Below are positions 9,476 through 18,033 of a stretch of 64,000 nt of DNA, piece after piece (the stretch's first letter is position 1; each line of letters opens with the position of its first letter). The stretch spans positions 1-64,000 of the forward strand of contig JAHHHZ010000035.1 in NCBI GenBank assembly GCA_019359095.1, in the 5' to 3' direction. The position numbers were made by a program, and so were the translations under genes. The notes under the pieces are model-generated. The model saw only the letters and a list, made by a program, of their open reading frames with translations, made no database searches and was not told where the DNA came from. Source of the stretch: Pleurocapsa minor HA4230-MV1. Lineage in GTDB: Bacteria > Cyanobacteriota > Cyanobacteriia > Cyanobacteriales > Xenococcaceae.

Positions 9476-11254
9476 TTAAAAGGCGAAAGTAGTTCGCAAA
9501 ACACCTACCGTAGTAGTATCGTTATTCTTATTACCTTCTGGATTAAACAAAACAAACAACCCAGGGGTCAGACTTAAATTATCGTTAACTTTATAATTAT
9601 AGAAAACTTCTAAGTGATAAGGTATTCCTCGCTCGACATCGGGTTCTGTTAGTTGTGCTGCACCACCAGCATTAACTCGGTTTAAGGGTTGTCCAAAAAT
9701 GAGTCCTGCGGTATTTCCTTCCTGCAATAAATCTTTAACAGAAACACCTGTCATCCAACTGAGCAATTCTGAAGAAGCCTCTGGGCCAGATACAGAATCA
9801 ACAAAAAAGTAAGATCCATATCCTGTCAAAGCCAAATCAGGCAAAATATTCCAGTTAAAAGAAGTTCCGAGGGAATGAATATGTACGGGCGTATCCAAAA
9901 TACCGCCGACATCGACAGTTCCATCTGGATTAACAGTTCGATTAGGAATTGCTAAAGGAGTTTCCGAAGAACTATTTAGTCCTGTGGCTAATATGTCTAT
10001 TTCATGATAGCTATAAGCATAGTTCAAACCTAAATCGATATTCTCTCTCGGCTTCAGGGTCAATTGAGTTGAAGCTAACATACTGCCACTAAATAGCCCT
10101 GCACCTAAAACATTGTTATCTCCTTTTTCGGGAATAGCAGCGTTAACGCTAGCGTATAAAGCTCGCCAGTCTATTTGATCGGAGATATTCCAAATAAATC
10201 CCGTTGCCGAGGCTAATCCAGTTTGGGAAGTTCCTCCCGATACCCGTAGCACTGGATTTAAAGCAGCAAATCGAGAAACGGCTCCCTGTCCTTCGTCGGC
10301 AAAAGGAATAATAGTGGGGAAAGCATCGGAAGCTTCGGCTGCCGTTCCTGCGAACAAAGTAACTTTATCTAAACCCGAAGGAAAAATGTAAAGTAGTTTG
10401 TAAAGATCGACCGAATTCTTGTCTTTCTCTTCGGAGATATCCTGCGGATTGAAGCGAGGAAACTGAGGTTCAAAACTAAGTTTGGTCGAGCCAGCACTTA
10501 GGAAAGATTCTGTAGGAAACAAGCTATTTTGAATGCTACCAGAACCATCTATGGCACCGCCAAAATTATTAGCCTGTATACCCGTAATTAATAAGTCTTT
10601 ACCAGAGAAGCTGGTATTCAAAGTCAGACGGAGGCGATCGTTAAAAACAATTTGAGGATCGTCTCCCGCTTCTGGATTTCCCCCAGTTGCACCAGCTAAG
10701 GAGAAAATAGCTTCACCAGTTAATTTGGTGGTAGTAGAAAATTGGTTGTCTTCCAGTAAAGCCGTTCTCTCACTAAGATTATCTACTCTATTGCTGAGAG
10801 ACTCTAATTCTGTGCTAAACTTCTGTTGCAAACTTTGAATGGTTGCTAAATCTTCTGGGCTAACACTTTTATTGCTAGCGATTAAACGTTCAATTTGATT
10901 TAAACAGCTGTTTAAACCAGCAGCAAATTCATAACGAGTCAAGGGTTGGCTACCTCTAAATGTGCGATCGGGAAAACCTGCAATACAGCCATAGCGATTT
11001 ACTAGGCTGGTGAGGGCTGCATAAGCCCAATCTGTAGGGGCAACATCCCGCAAACTCTCTACGTTTACTATTTGACCTAGATCATTGTCCGAGTTATTTT
11101 GTCGGTCAATTCGATCGCGATCGCTATTAGTATTATTAGCTTTATAATTCTCTATAAACTTATTGTCAGATTCAACTACTTGTGCTGTAACTTGAGGCGT
11201 ATCCAGCAGAAAAACAGAAATTCCCATGATAAATAAAGCGCCTGACTTTTTCAT
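9476..11254 (-). CDS. SLH-domain OprB-type porin (iron uptake porin family)
   Basis: This 592-residue outer-membrane protein has four visible parts: a signal peptide (about 1-25); an SLH domain (about 65-130, VAPTDWAYAALTSLVNRYGC, FPDRTFRG, LTRYEFAAGLN) that anchors to pectin-like cell-wall polymer; a short coiled coil (about 138-178, LQQKFSTELESLSNRVDNLS); and a beta-barrel of the OprB/SomA type ending in aromatic F (RTTFAF). This is the dominant cyanobacterial porin design, thought to pass small solutes and inorganic ions. A convergent response-regulator gene ends 33 bases away. An AT-rich 246-base leader lies upstream. Confidence 0.92.
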   Translation of the reverse strand: MKKSGALFIMGISVFLLDTPQVTAQVVESDNKFIENYKANNTNSDRDRIDRQNNSDNDLGQIVNVESLRDVAPTDWAYAALTSLVNRYGCIAGFPDRTFRGSQPLTRYEFAAGLNSCLNQIERLIASNKSVSPEDLATIQSLQQKFSTELESLSNRVDNLSERTALLEDNQFSTTTKLTGEAIFSLAGATGGNPEAGDDPQIVFNDRLRLTLNTSFSGKDLLITGIQANNFGGAIDGSGSIQNSLFPTESFLSAGSTKLSFEPQFPRFNPQDISEEKDKNSVDLYKLLYIFPSGLDKVTLFAGTAAEASDAFPTIIPFADEGQGAVSRFAALNPVLRVSGGTSQTGLASATGFIWNISDQIDWRALYASVNAAIPEKGDNNVLGAGLFSGSMLASTQLTLKPRENIDLGLNYAYSYHEIDILATGLNSSSETPLAIPNRTVNPDGTVDVGGILDTPVHIHSLGTSFNWNILPDLALTGYGSYFFVDSVSGPEASSELLSWMTGVSVKDLLQEGNTAGLIFGQPLNRVNAGGAAQLTEPDVERGIPYHLEVFYNYKVNDNLSLTPGLFVLFNPEGNKNNDTTTVGVLRTTFAF

Positions 11255-11500
11255 TTATAAACCTTACACCCAAAATTATTCTTATTTAATTGTCATGAAT
11301 ATTTTACTTTGAATGGTTTAAGTATTAAAGTTACAATATATTAAATACATCTAAATATATCAATGTATTTTATTTGAAAATATCAATAGTTAATAAATAA
11401 CAAAAAGTTTAATCTATTGTATTACCATAGCGATCGCCTGAATTCTTAGCAAAGAGCGATCGGCGATCGACAAAACTTATTAATCTTTTTAATGTTTTTA

Positions 11501-11875
11501 TCAATAATTACTCAAAATCTGATTTATTTGTTCTGGTAACTCTAAAGGACGAAATGGTTTGGTGATTACTCCAGCTAAATCTAATTCAGCCAGTTCAGGA
11601 GCGATCGCTGATTGGGTTTTAGCAGTCATCAGAATCACAGGAATAGCGGCTGTACTTTGATTGGCTTTGAGATGTTTAAGGGTTTCTATTCCATCCCATT
11701 CAGGCATCATTAAATCTAATAAAATTACCTCTGGTTGGCTACTGGTGGCTAAATCTAATCCTTCTTTGCCTGTACTGGCTGTAATCACCTGCCAATCTGT
11801 TACCAGTTCTAATCCCATCTGGGCGATGTCTTTGACATCTTCTTCGTCATCAATAATTAAAATGCTTTTGCTCAT
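11501..11875 (-). CDS. single-domain response regulator (CheY-like receiver)
   Basis: The 124 residues form one receiver domain. They show the IIDDEED acid pocket, phospho-acceptor D54 in LLDLMMPEWDG, MTAK with the switch Thr, and the KPF lysine loop. There is no output domain, so it probably relays phosphate to an unlinked partner or acts by protein contact. It stands alone between the porin gene and the ISL3 insertion. A histidine kinase lies 3.7 kb away on the same strand, but linkage is not implied. Confidence 0.92.
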   Translation of the reverse strand: MSKSILIIDDEEDVKDIAQMGLELVTDWQVITASTGKEGLDLATSSQPEVILLDLMMPEWDGIETLKHLKANQSTAAIPVILMTAKTQSAIAPELAELDLAGVITKPFRPLELPEQINQILSNY

Positions 11876-12199
11876 GTTGTTTGGCTGCCATAATTAAATT
11901 CAATTTAATTTAATTAATCTAAACTGCGATCGGGAATATTTAGAGAATTTACGGCGATTTTTTGTGTAATTATTTACATTTAGTTCACCTTTTGCAGATA
12001 TTAGTCAAAGGCTGCAAAAACTACTATAATCTAGCGATCGCTAAATTGTAAAAACAATGGCTTTAAATCCTTACATAGCAAGGGTTTTGAGCTAGACACA
12101 CTTTGTGACAGCTTTGCCAGATCTGCCCCTTAATGTGGGTCAAGGGATGTTATTTCGGATCAGTCTCAAAATAATCTGGGTCTATTCTCATTTAATGTG
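11876..12199. other. AT-rich spacer left of the ISL3 element
   Basis: No gene is seen. The word TTAATGTGGG appears twice (about 12131-12140 and at the IS boundary, 12192-12201). CTCAAAATAATCTGGGTCT near 12165-12183 resembles TTAATCTGGTCTCAAAA just right of the IS. The ISL3 copy may therefore have landed in an older repeat. Confidence 0.4.
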
Positions 12200-14039
12200 G
12201 GGTCTTGCACAATTTTGGTGAGCTGAGAAAAATGGCGATCGCTAAATAGGACATAAATATCGTTTCTTCAACAGTTCATGACTGGCACGCCCATACATTT
12301 GTCTCTTGAGCATTTTAAGACGGTTAACCTGTCCTTCTACTTGTCCATTACTCCATTTAAGAGTCACTCCATTCCTAACTGCATCTAAATCATCTTTCAA
12401 TTTAGTGACAAAACCAGTAATGGCTTTTATTTGACTTCCCTCTGCATTTTTCAACCATTTATCTAATCGATCTGGTTGTCTTCGACGAACTAAATCTGCA
12501 AAGTCTACAGCTAGAGAAATTGCTGTATTTAGGTCTGGGTGTTGCTTCTTTAATAATTCAATTGCTAATTTTTCAGCTTCACTGTGTTTTGTAGTTGGGC
12601 GTAAAATTAGCCATACTGCCTGGCGCACAGTCATCATTGATTTCTTTGGTTCAAACACAAGAGGCAATGCCTTGTTGGGCTTTTCTCTTGGTTTCAATCC
12701 CTGTGCTTGACGCAGACGACGAGTATATCTGGCTAAAGTAACATAACTACCTTGATAGCCTTGTTCTTTAATTTCAGCATAAAGTTTTTGAGTATCATGA
12801 CAACCAGAATTCCATCGTGACTGAAGATATTTATTGTAAGGAGTAACCTTGCCACGTCCTTTATCACTTCTGCCTTTTCTCTCAGGAAAAACTGGGCTAC
12901 GTAGATACCGAAAAACCGTGCTTTTCCCAATTTCTAAATGACGAGCAATGGCTTTTCCCTTATAACCTTTTTTGTGTAAAGCCCATACTTGGTCATATTT
13001 TTCCTTTCTTGGTTCGCGCCGTACTGCGGCAAGTTTAATAGCATCTATAGGATTAGGAGGTGGTTGTATAGGTTGAGCTATAACTTTTTCAGATTCAACA
13101 ATCGGACAATTATTAGTCTCGTCTTCCACATTTTTCAGTAATGTTCGATGTTGGTTTAACACTACTTCTAACATTTGGGCTAAATTTTGTAGTAGATGAA
13201 AGCGGTCTGCTACCTGAATGGCTTCTGGACATCCTCTTGATGCTCCTTCTTTATAAGCTTTCGCTCGATCTCTGGAAATAATTTCTACTCCAGGATGTTC
13301 TTTTAACCACTCAGCTAAAGTCGAAGCTGTACGGTCTGACAGTAAATCTATTGGTTGGCGAGTTGACAAATCTACCAAAATAGTACCGTAGGTGTGGCGT
13401 TTACGATAAGCCCAATCATCGACTCCTAGAACTTTTGGTACAGCATAGGATGGTAGTGGCATCTTCATCACTAATCTGAGTAAGGTTTGACGACTAATTT
13501 TAACGGACAAGTGCTGAGTTAAACGCGAGCCTGGTAATCCTCCTTGAGCCAGGGCTACTTTGGTCAGTTGAATATTTAATCGTTGTGTTCTTCTTGCCCA
13601 AGGTGCAGCTATTTCGGGCAATCTAATCGTAAAAATTCGACGCTCACAATTCGAGTTTGAGCAGAAGAATTTCTGAGTTGAAAGCTTTAAGCAGACTTGA
13701 TAATTACCCCAAGCTACATCTAGTAGCGATCGCTGATAATTACTATGAACACGATCGCTTGTTGAATTACAAATTGGACAAACTGCTTGTATGTTCTGTG
13801 TTTTGACTTGTATCGTTAGTCTATTGTCTGTTTCACTGATTGACCAAGAAATTATTTGAAGACAAAAAAATCAGGTAATAGATGTTGTAGTAGGCGAGAA
13901 TTATTGAGAGGGTAATTTTCTGACATAAATAACCGCTTTTTTAGCTCTCATTCTATTTACTCATAAAATCTTTCTTTATTACCATTTTTGGTTGTAGCGA
14001 TCGCCTTTTTTCTTGGATCACCAAAAGTGTGCAAGACCC
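12200..14039 (-). mobile_element. ISL3-family insertion sequence, complete
   Basis: The left end GGGTCTTGCACAATTTTGGT (12200 on) and the right end (14018-14039; reverse complement GGGTCTTGCACACTTTTGGT) form a 22-bp inverted repeat with one mismatch. The flanks TTAATGTG (12192-12199) and TTAATCTG (14040-14047) are 8 bases with one mismatch, matching the 8-bp target duplication typical of ISL3. It contains a single minus-strand transposase. The one-base TSD divergence suggests the insertion is not brand new. Confidence 0.85.
12242..13926 (-). pseudogene. ISL3 transposase with -1 frame change in a T7 run
   Basis: The catalytic part reads without stops: VLGVDDWAYRKRHTYGTILV, ISRDRAKAYKEGAS and VADRFHLLQNL are the DDE-type ISL3 core, and a HTH region (KGYKGKAIARHLEIGKSTVF) follows. 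Upstream of a TTG at 13621 the same frame continues through a zinc-binding N-terminus (CPICNSTSDRVHSNYQRS, then C-x(4)-C). The only good start, ATG at 13926 (MSENYPLNNSRLLQHLLPDF), is in another frame. The two frames meet at TTTTTTT (13864-13870 on plus, as A7). Slippage by -1 there gives LPDFFCLQII, a natural join. It is either a frameshift mutation or slippage-dependent expression. Confidence 0.8.
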
Positions 14040-14084
14040 TTAATCTGGTCTCAAAAACGCCATTATTTCAGGTCGAAGTGATTC

Positions 14085-14540
14085 TTATTTTGGGTCGCTA
14101 CAGCTAACTGTTATTAGACGTATCTTTTGAAAATCGTTAGAATATTCAAAATGTAACTTAGCGTTCTCAAATTCATATATTTCCCAGGGAAAACTTTGTC
14201 CTAATATGGGAATTCTTTCCGCTTTTCCACTTTTGTCAGGTTGACCAAAAATTTTGTGTACTTGCTCTTGTGGCATATTGAATGAGACTTTAAATATATC
14301 ATCATTTGTATATTGCTTGTATCCTTGAATCCCTTCAGCATATAAGTGAAAAGTTTTTATCTTCAGATTAGAAAACAAAATTAAAGATATGCCTTTTGTT
14401 GGTGAATCTAGATAGTATCTATCTTCTATTTGTTCAAGCTGTTTTGATTGGAATAAACTGTTAAACAAGTCATTTGAGACTACATCTTCATAGCTCATTC
14501 CTGAAAAAGTAAGTAGCTCTCCTTCCAGTTTTTTGCTCAT
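14085..14540 (-). CDS. hypothetical protein, possibly immunity-like
   Basis: This soluble 151-residue protein has no signal peptide. The C-terminal half, MPQEQVHKIFGQPDKSGKAE followed by PWEIYEF and LHFEY, has the pattern (turn, xGxP, aromatic strand, hydrophobic strand) seen in small immunity-type proteins such as those paired with pyocins. That resemblance is from memory and not decisive. It lies 125 bases from an Imm30-like gene on the same strand and next to an insertion sequence, a setting typical of orphan immunity cargo. No toxin gene is visible. Confidence 0.55.
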   Translation of the reverse strand: MSKKLEGELLTFSGMSYEDVVSNDLFNSLFQSKQLEQIEDRYYLDSPTKGISLILFSNLKIKTFHLYAEGIQGYKQYTNDDIFKVSFNMPQEQVHKIFGQPDKSGKAERIPILGQSFPWEIYEFENAKLHFEYSNDFQKIRLITVSCSDPK

Positions 14541-14664
14541 AATATTAAAAAATCAAGATATTTTGTTTTGTCCTCTAGTAAAGTCCTTTTGTATTTTAAT
14601 ATCTGAGAACTTTATTTAAAAATGATATTTCCATGAGCGATCGCTCTTAGTTGCAAAATAGATT

Positions 14665-15132
14665 TTACACTGTAGCAGCTACAGTTACAGAAACCGTTTT
14701 TGCTAAAAATTCTGGACTTTCTTTATTGATTTCTTCCATAATATTTTTTACAGATTCTTTAATAATCATAGAAGCTTCTCTTAACTGTCTAATTAACTCA
14801 ACTTTGTATTCATCGGAATTGAGAATTCTCATGAAAATCATAGAACCCCATTCAGGAGAATTTCTATAAAGATGCGGAGACGATATTAATATCTTTTCGA
14901 TATATGTTTTGATGTCGAATATTTCAATTGTATGAATAATTCCGTACATCAAATCCCATTCTCCAGACTTATCGTTTAGAAATTGTATAAGAAGAGGAAT
15001 GCAATCAGAATCTTTTAACGCTCCGATTTGACCAACAACATTTTCAAAATCTTCAAAATAATTAAAATTATTGGGATTTTGTTCGATTAATTTAAGAGAT
15101 GAAAATAAATCGTCAAGTGTTTTACTACTCAT
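14665..15132 (-). CDS. Imm30-like HEAT-type immunity protein
   Basis: The 155 residues appear all-helical. The segment IGALKDSDCIPLLIQFLNDK, then WDLMYGIIHTIEIFD, then PEWGSMIFMRILN, follows the layout of the Imm30 family (predicted immunity proteins of polymorphic toxin systems). The assignment is by recollection of the family pattern. The ATG at 15132 overlaps the end of the upstream Phd antitoxin gene by 8 bases, implying translational coupling. This is the place where a RelE/ParE toxin would normally sit. Confidence 0.6.
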   Translation of the reverse strand: MSSKTLDDLFSSLKLIEQNPNNFNYFEDFENVVGQIGALKDSDCIPLLIQFLNDKSGEWDLMYGIIHTIEIFDIKTYIEKILISSPHLYRNSPEWGSMIFMRILNSDEYKVELIRQLREASMIIKESVKNIMEEINKESPEFLAKTVSVTVAATV

Positions 15133-15439
15133 TCATCTCATCACAAATTCCGCGATCGTCAACCGCAAATTCAATATCAGCAGCGGCACTATAAAGATCT
15201 AGTAAATTTGAAGATGATGTATCTTCTGTTAATTCTTTTCGTTTACCAACAAGAGTTTCTAGGCGGTCAATTTTATCCAACAATTTTTGATAAGCTTCAG
15301 CGTCTTGCACCACTAACTCTGCCTTTCCGTTGACTGTTAATACCAAGGGACTACCCGTCGCTTTCATTTGTTTGATAATTTCATTGGTGTTGCGTTTAAA
15401 AGTAGAAAGAGATTGAATATCTCGACTAAGATTAATCAT
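15125..15439 (-). CDS. Phd/YefM family antitoxin
   Basis: The 104 residues begin INLSRDIQSLSTFKRNTNEI, the standard Phd/YefM DNA-binding fold. LVLTVNGKAELVVQDAEAYQ then forms the strand-helix, and a C-terminal toxin-binding tail follows (DIEFAVDDRGICDEMNE). Such antitoxins repress their own operon and neutralise a RelE/ParE/Doc-type toxin. No such toxin follows; the overlapping next gene is Imm30-like. It may be an orphan, or the pair may be an unrecognised module. Confidence 0.88.
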   Translation of the reverse strand: MINLSRDIQSLSTFKRNTNEIIKQMKATGSPLVLTVNGKAELVVQDAEAYQKLLDKIDRLETLVGKRKELTEDTSSSNLLDLYSAAADIEFAVDDRGICDEMNE

Positions 15440-15517
15440 CAGCTTATTAACACTAGATTTGCATTTAATTTAATGTTACCTTAAGCTCCTAACATTTTTA
15501 GAATGACTATACTTTTT

Positions 15518-15590
15518 ATTTCTTATTTCCTACTTCCTACTTCCTATTTCTTATTTCCTACTTCCTATTTCCTATTTCCTATTTCCTATT
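15518..15590. repeat. heptamer tandem repeat (TTTCCTA)n reaching into a gene end
   Basis: About ten units of TTTCCTA and TACTTCC variants run from the spacer into the last codons of the downstream hybrid kinase. The final residues IGNRK and the TAG stop of that kinase are encoded by the repeat. Confidence 0.85.
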
Positions 15591-17074
15591 AAAGGCAAAC
15601 TAATATAAAACCTACTCCCTTCACCTAATCTACTCTCGACCCAAATCTTGCCGTTATGTCCTTCAACAATATGACGACAGATCGCTAGTCCCAAGCCTGT
15701 TCCTCCTTTACTACGAGAATCTGAAGCATCTACCTGTTGGAAACGTTCAAATATCGACTCTAGTTTATCTTTAGGGATACCTCTACCTGTATCTTGAATA
15801 ATTATTTGACAGAAATCTTGTTGAACGCTAGCTTTTAAGTTAACTCTACCGCCAGGTTTGGTAAATTTAATTGCATTACTGAGTAAGTTGGTTAATGTTT
15901 GCAATATGCGGTCTGAATCTAGGTGTAGAACGACATCACAAGGTTCTTCTAGGATCAACTGAACTTGAGCTTTTTCTGCCATTGCTTGCATAGTTTCTGT
16001 AGCTTGAATCAGTAATGATTGTAGGTTGCACCGTGTTAATTCGATCGCAATTTTGCCTGATTTCATTCGTTCTAGATCGAGGATATCGTTAACCAAGCGG
16101 ATTAAACGTTCGCTATTGCGTATGGCTACCTGGAGGATTTGCTTACCGCGATCGCTTAATGTACCTAATTGACCAGAATTTAATAAATCTAACGCGCCAA
16201 TCGTCGAAGTCATGGGAGTTCGTAGTTCATGACTGACTAAGGAGATAAATTCATTTTCTAGGCGTTTGCGTTCGGTAATATCGTTCAAAATTTGGAGGGT
16301 GCATTTAGTTCCATCTAGTTCAATTAACTCCATTGAAAGTAATACTGTTTTTACTTGACCCGATTTTGTCGGAAATTCTAATTCTAGGTTGTGAATAAAC
16401 CCCTGGGAATCGGACTTTTGTAATGCTTGCTGGTATACTGCTAAAGCCGAACTGGAGTAAATCTGTTCAATTTTCTGGTTAATTAGTTCTCCTGCGTTAT
16501 AACCACTCATGTGCAAAAAACTTTGATTAATTTCTAGTATTTGTCCTGAGTCGTAAGTAGCGATCGCAATCGGATTGGGACAAGCACGAAAGGCTTTAGC
16601 AAACTTGTCTTCTGCTGCGTTTTTTTCGGCGATTTGCTGCTGTAATTGGCTATTTTGCAGTTCAAGCTTAATCTGTAGATTGTGAATAGTTAAATGAGTG
16701 TTTAATCTGGCTAAGACTTCCTCCACTTGAAACGGCTTGGTAATATAGTCTACTCCACCCACCTGAAACGCTTTGACCTTATCAAATACATCTCCTAACG
16801 CACTAATAAAAATAATGGGAATATCACGAGTGCGATCGTCTGCTTTAAGTTGTTGACATACCTCATAGCCATTCATTTCTGGCATTTTCACATCTAGCAA
16901 AATTAAGTCTGGAGGTACAGCTTTTGCCCCTCTAATCGCAGTAGAACCCTTAGTGACGCTACGAACTTTATAACCCTTTTCCGTCAACATTTGAGACAAC
17001 AAAGCCAAGTTTTCTGGAGTGTCATCGATCGCTAAGATATCAGCTTTGGGTTTATGGTTGCGTTCTTTGGGCAT
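15572..17074 (-). CDS. hybrid sensor kinase (REC-PAS-HisKA-HATPase)
   Basis: The protein has 500 residues. An N-terminal receiver (about 12-130, D61 in LLDVKMPEMNG) is followed by a coiled coil (about 132-155), a PAS domain (about 158-268, ending in the PAC-like ITERKRLENE), a HisKA dimerisation domain with H282 (LVSHELRTPM) and a HATPase domain (N box NLLSNAIKFT, G1 DTGRGIPKD, G2 GGTGLGLAI). It is cytosolic with no membrane segment. Having the receiver at the N-terminus means another kinase may control it. The gene ends inside a heptamer array and starts 26 bases after a parvulin-type gene, probably co-transcribed. Confidence 0.93.
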   Translation of the reverse strand: MPKERNHKPKADILAIDDTPENLALLSQMLTEKGYKVRSVTKGSTAIRGAKAVPPDLILLDVKMPEMNGYEVCQQLKADDRTRDIPIIFISALGDVFDKVKAFQVGGVDYITKPFQVEEVLARLNTHLTIHNLQIKLELQNSQLQQQIAEKNAAEDKFAKAFRACPNPIAIATYDSGQILEINQSFLHMSGYNAGELINQKIEQIYSSSALAVYQQALQKSDSQGFIHNLELEFPTKSGQVKTVLLSMELIELDGTKCTLQILNDITERKRLENEFISLVSHELRTPMTSTIGALDLLNSGQLGTLSDRGKQILQVAIRNSERLIRLVNDILDLERMKSGKIAIELTRCNLQSLLIQATETMQAMAEKAQVQLILEEPCDVVLHLDSDRILQTLTNLLSNAIKFTKPGGRVNLKASVQQDFCQIIIQDTGRGIPKDKLESIFERFQQVDASDSRSKGGTGLGLAICRHIVEGHNGKIWVESRLGEGSRFYISLPLIGNRK

Positions 17075-17100
17075 TAAATTGGGGAATCAGGAATAAAGAA

Positions 17101-17835
17101 CTACACTGCTTGAATTTTACTACTATCAATGGTGACTAATTGCTTTTCTAGCCAGCGATCGCATAATTCGTTTAATAGCCGTTCGCGCATTGCTCGATCT
17201 AGTCTCGCTGGAAAATATTGTTCTAGACGTACAATTACCCAATGATCTTCAATTTGTCTGGGGGGTAATAGTTGTCCTGGTTGGCTACGATGAAGCATTT
17301 GAGCCAAAACATGATGGAGATCGATCAGCTTCACCAAACCGACTAAACCATTCTTATTAGCTTCTTCCCCCAGAGAATATAATTTGGCTAGTTCAGCAAA
17401 AGAATTTTCCCCTTCTTGAATACGATGATATAGTTCTGTTGCCATTCCTGGTGATTTAACTCTAATTAAAGAAAAAATCGCTTTTTCAAAAGCCAATTTA
17501 CGCTCTAAAAAATAAGATTCTAGCTGATGTCCCCATTGCTCTTGTTTAAATTTATCAAGCTTAATATTTCTAATCATTCGAGTCTCTAACTGAGTTTTGG
17601 TCATATTCATTTTGTTGAGCCAAGCCTCTACTTTTGCTACTGAATCTAACTGATATTGTTGCGTAAACTCTTGATAGACATGATTAAATTCTGCTGCGGT
17701 ATATTCAATATTAGCAATAGCGCGATCGATAATTACTTCCCGTAAAAACTGTGGTAACAGACGATAATTATCTAATAAAGGAATAATTTCTGCTGCGGTA
17801 ATAGTGAAGTCTTTTATTTGTAAAGCAGTAGTCAT
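17101..17835 (-). CDS. parvulin-type peptidylprolyl isomerase
   Basis: The protein has 244 residues. A SurA-like helical N-terminal part (about 1-110) is followed by a parvulin rotamase domain (about 115-215): YHRIQEGENSFAELAKLYSL, GLVGLV, MLHRSQPGQLLPPRQIEDHW and IVRLEQY. It has no signal peptide, so it probably acts in the cytoplasm. In other cyanobacteria such isomerases are often encoded with type I secretion genes. Here an RTX-like protein gene lies 199 bases upstream on the same strand, which supports a role in handling secreted repeat proteins (inference). No ABC exporter is in the window. Confidence 0.85.
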   Translation of the reverse strand: MTTALQIKDFTITAAEIIPLLDNYRLLPQFLREVIIDRAIANIEYTAAEFNHVYQEFTQQYQLDSVAKVEAWLNKMNMTKTQLETRMIRNIKLDKFKQEQWGHQLESYFLERKLAFEKAIFSLIRVKSPGMATELYHRIQEGENSFAELAKLYSLGEEANKNGLVGLVKLIDLHHVLAQMLHRSQPGQLLPPRQIEDHWVIVRLEQYFPARLDRAMRERLLNELCDRWLEKQLVTIDSSKIQAV

Positions 17836-17925
17836 AGTTTTAATTGATCGGCTTTAATAGTTTTAAAATATAAAGCGATCGGGAATATCTAGAGAAGTCT
17901 CGACTGAAAAGCAATTATTTATGCA

Positions 17926-17958
17926 ACAAAAAGCCAAGGTAAAAATTACCCTGGCTTA
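17926..17958 (-). terminator. rho-independent terminator of the RTX-like gene
   Basis: Read on the minus strand, an AAGCCA-GGTAA stem (17931-17942 paired with 17946-17957) is followed by TTTTTGTTG. It lies about 75 bases past the stop of the RTX-like gene, suggesting that gene is transcribed separately from the isomerase. Confidence 0.75.
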
Positions 17959-18002
17959 TTCTTATGTAATTATTTGTTTACAGGTTTTTACAGTTTATCT
18001 CA

Positions 18003-18032
18003 AGCTAAAAGCTAACGGCTAAAAGCTAAAAG
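18003..18032. repeat. heptamer tandem repeat (AGCTAAA)n
   Basis: About four AGCTAAA/AGCTAAC units lie immediately downstream of the RTX-like gene stop, between it and its terminator. Confidence 0.75.
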
Positions 18033-18033
18033 T

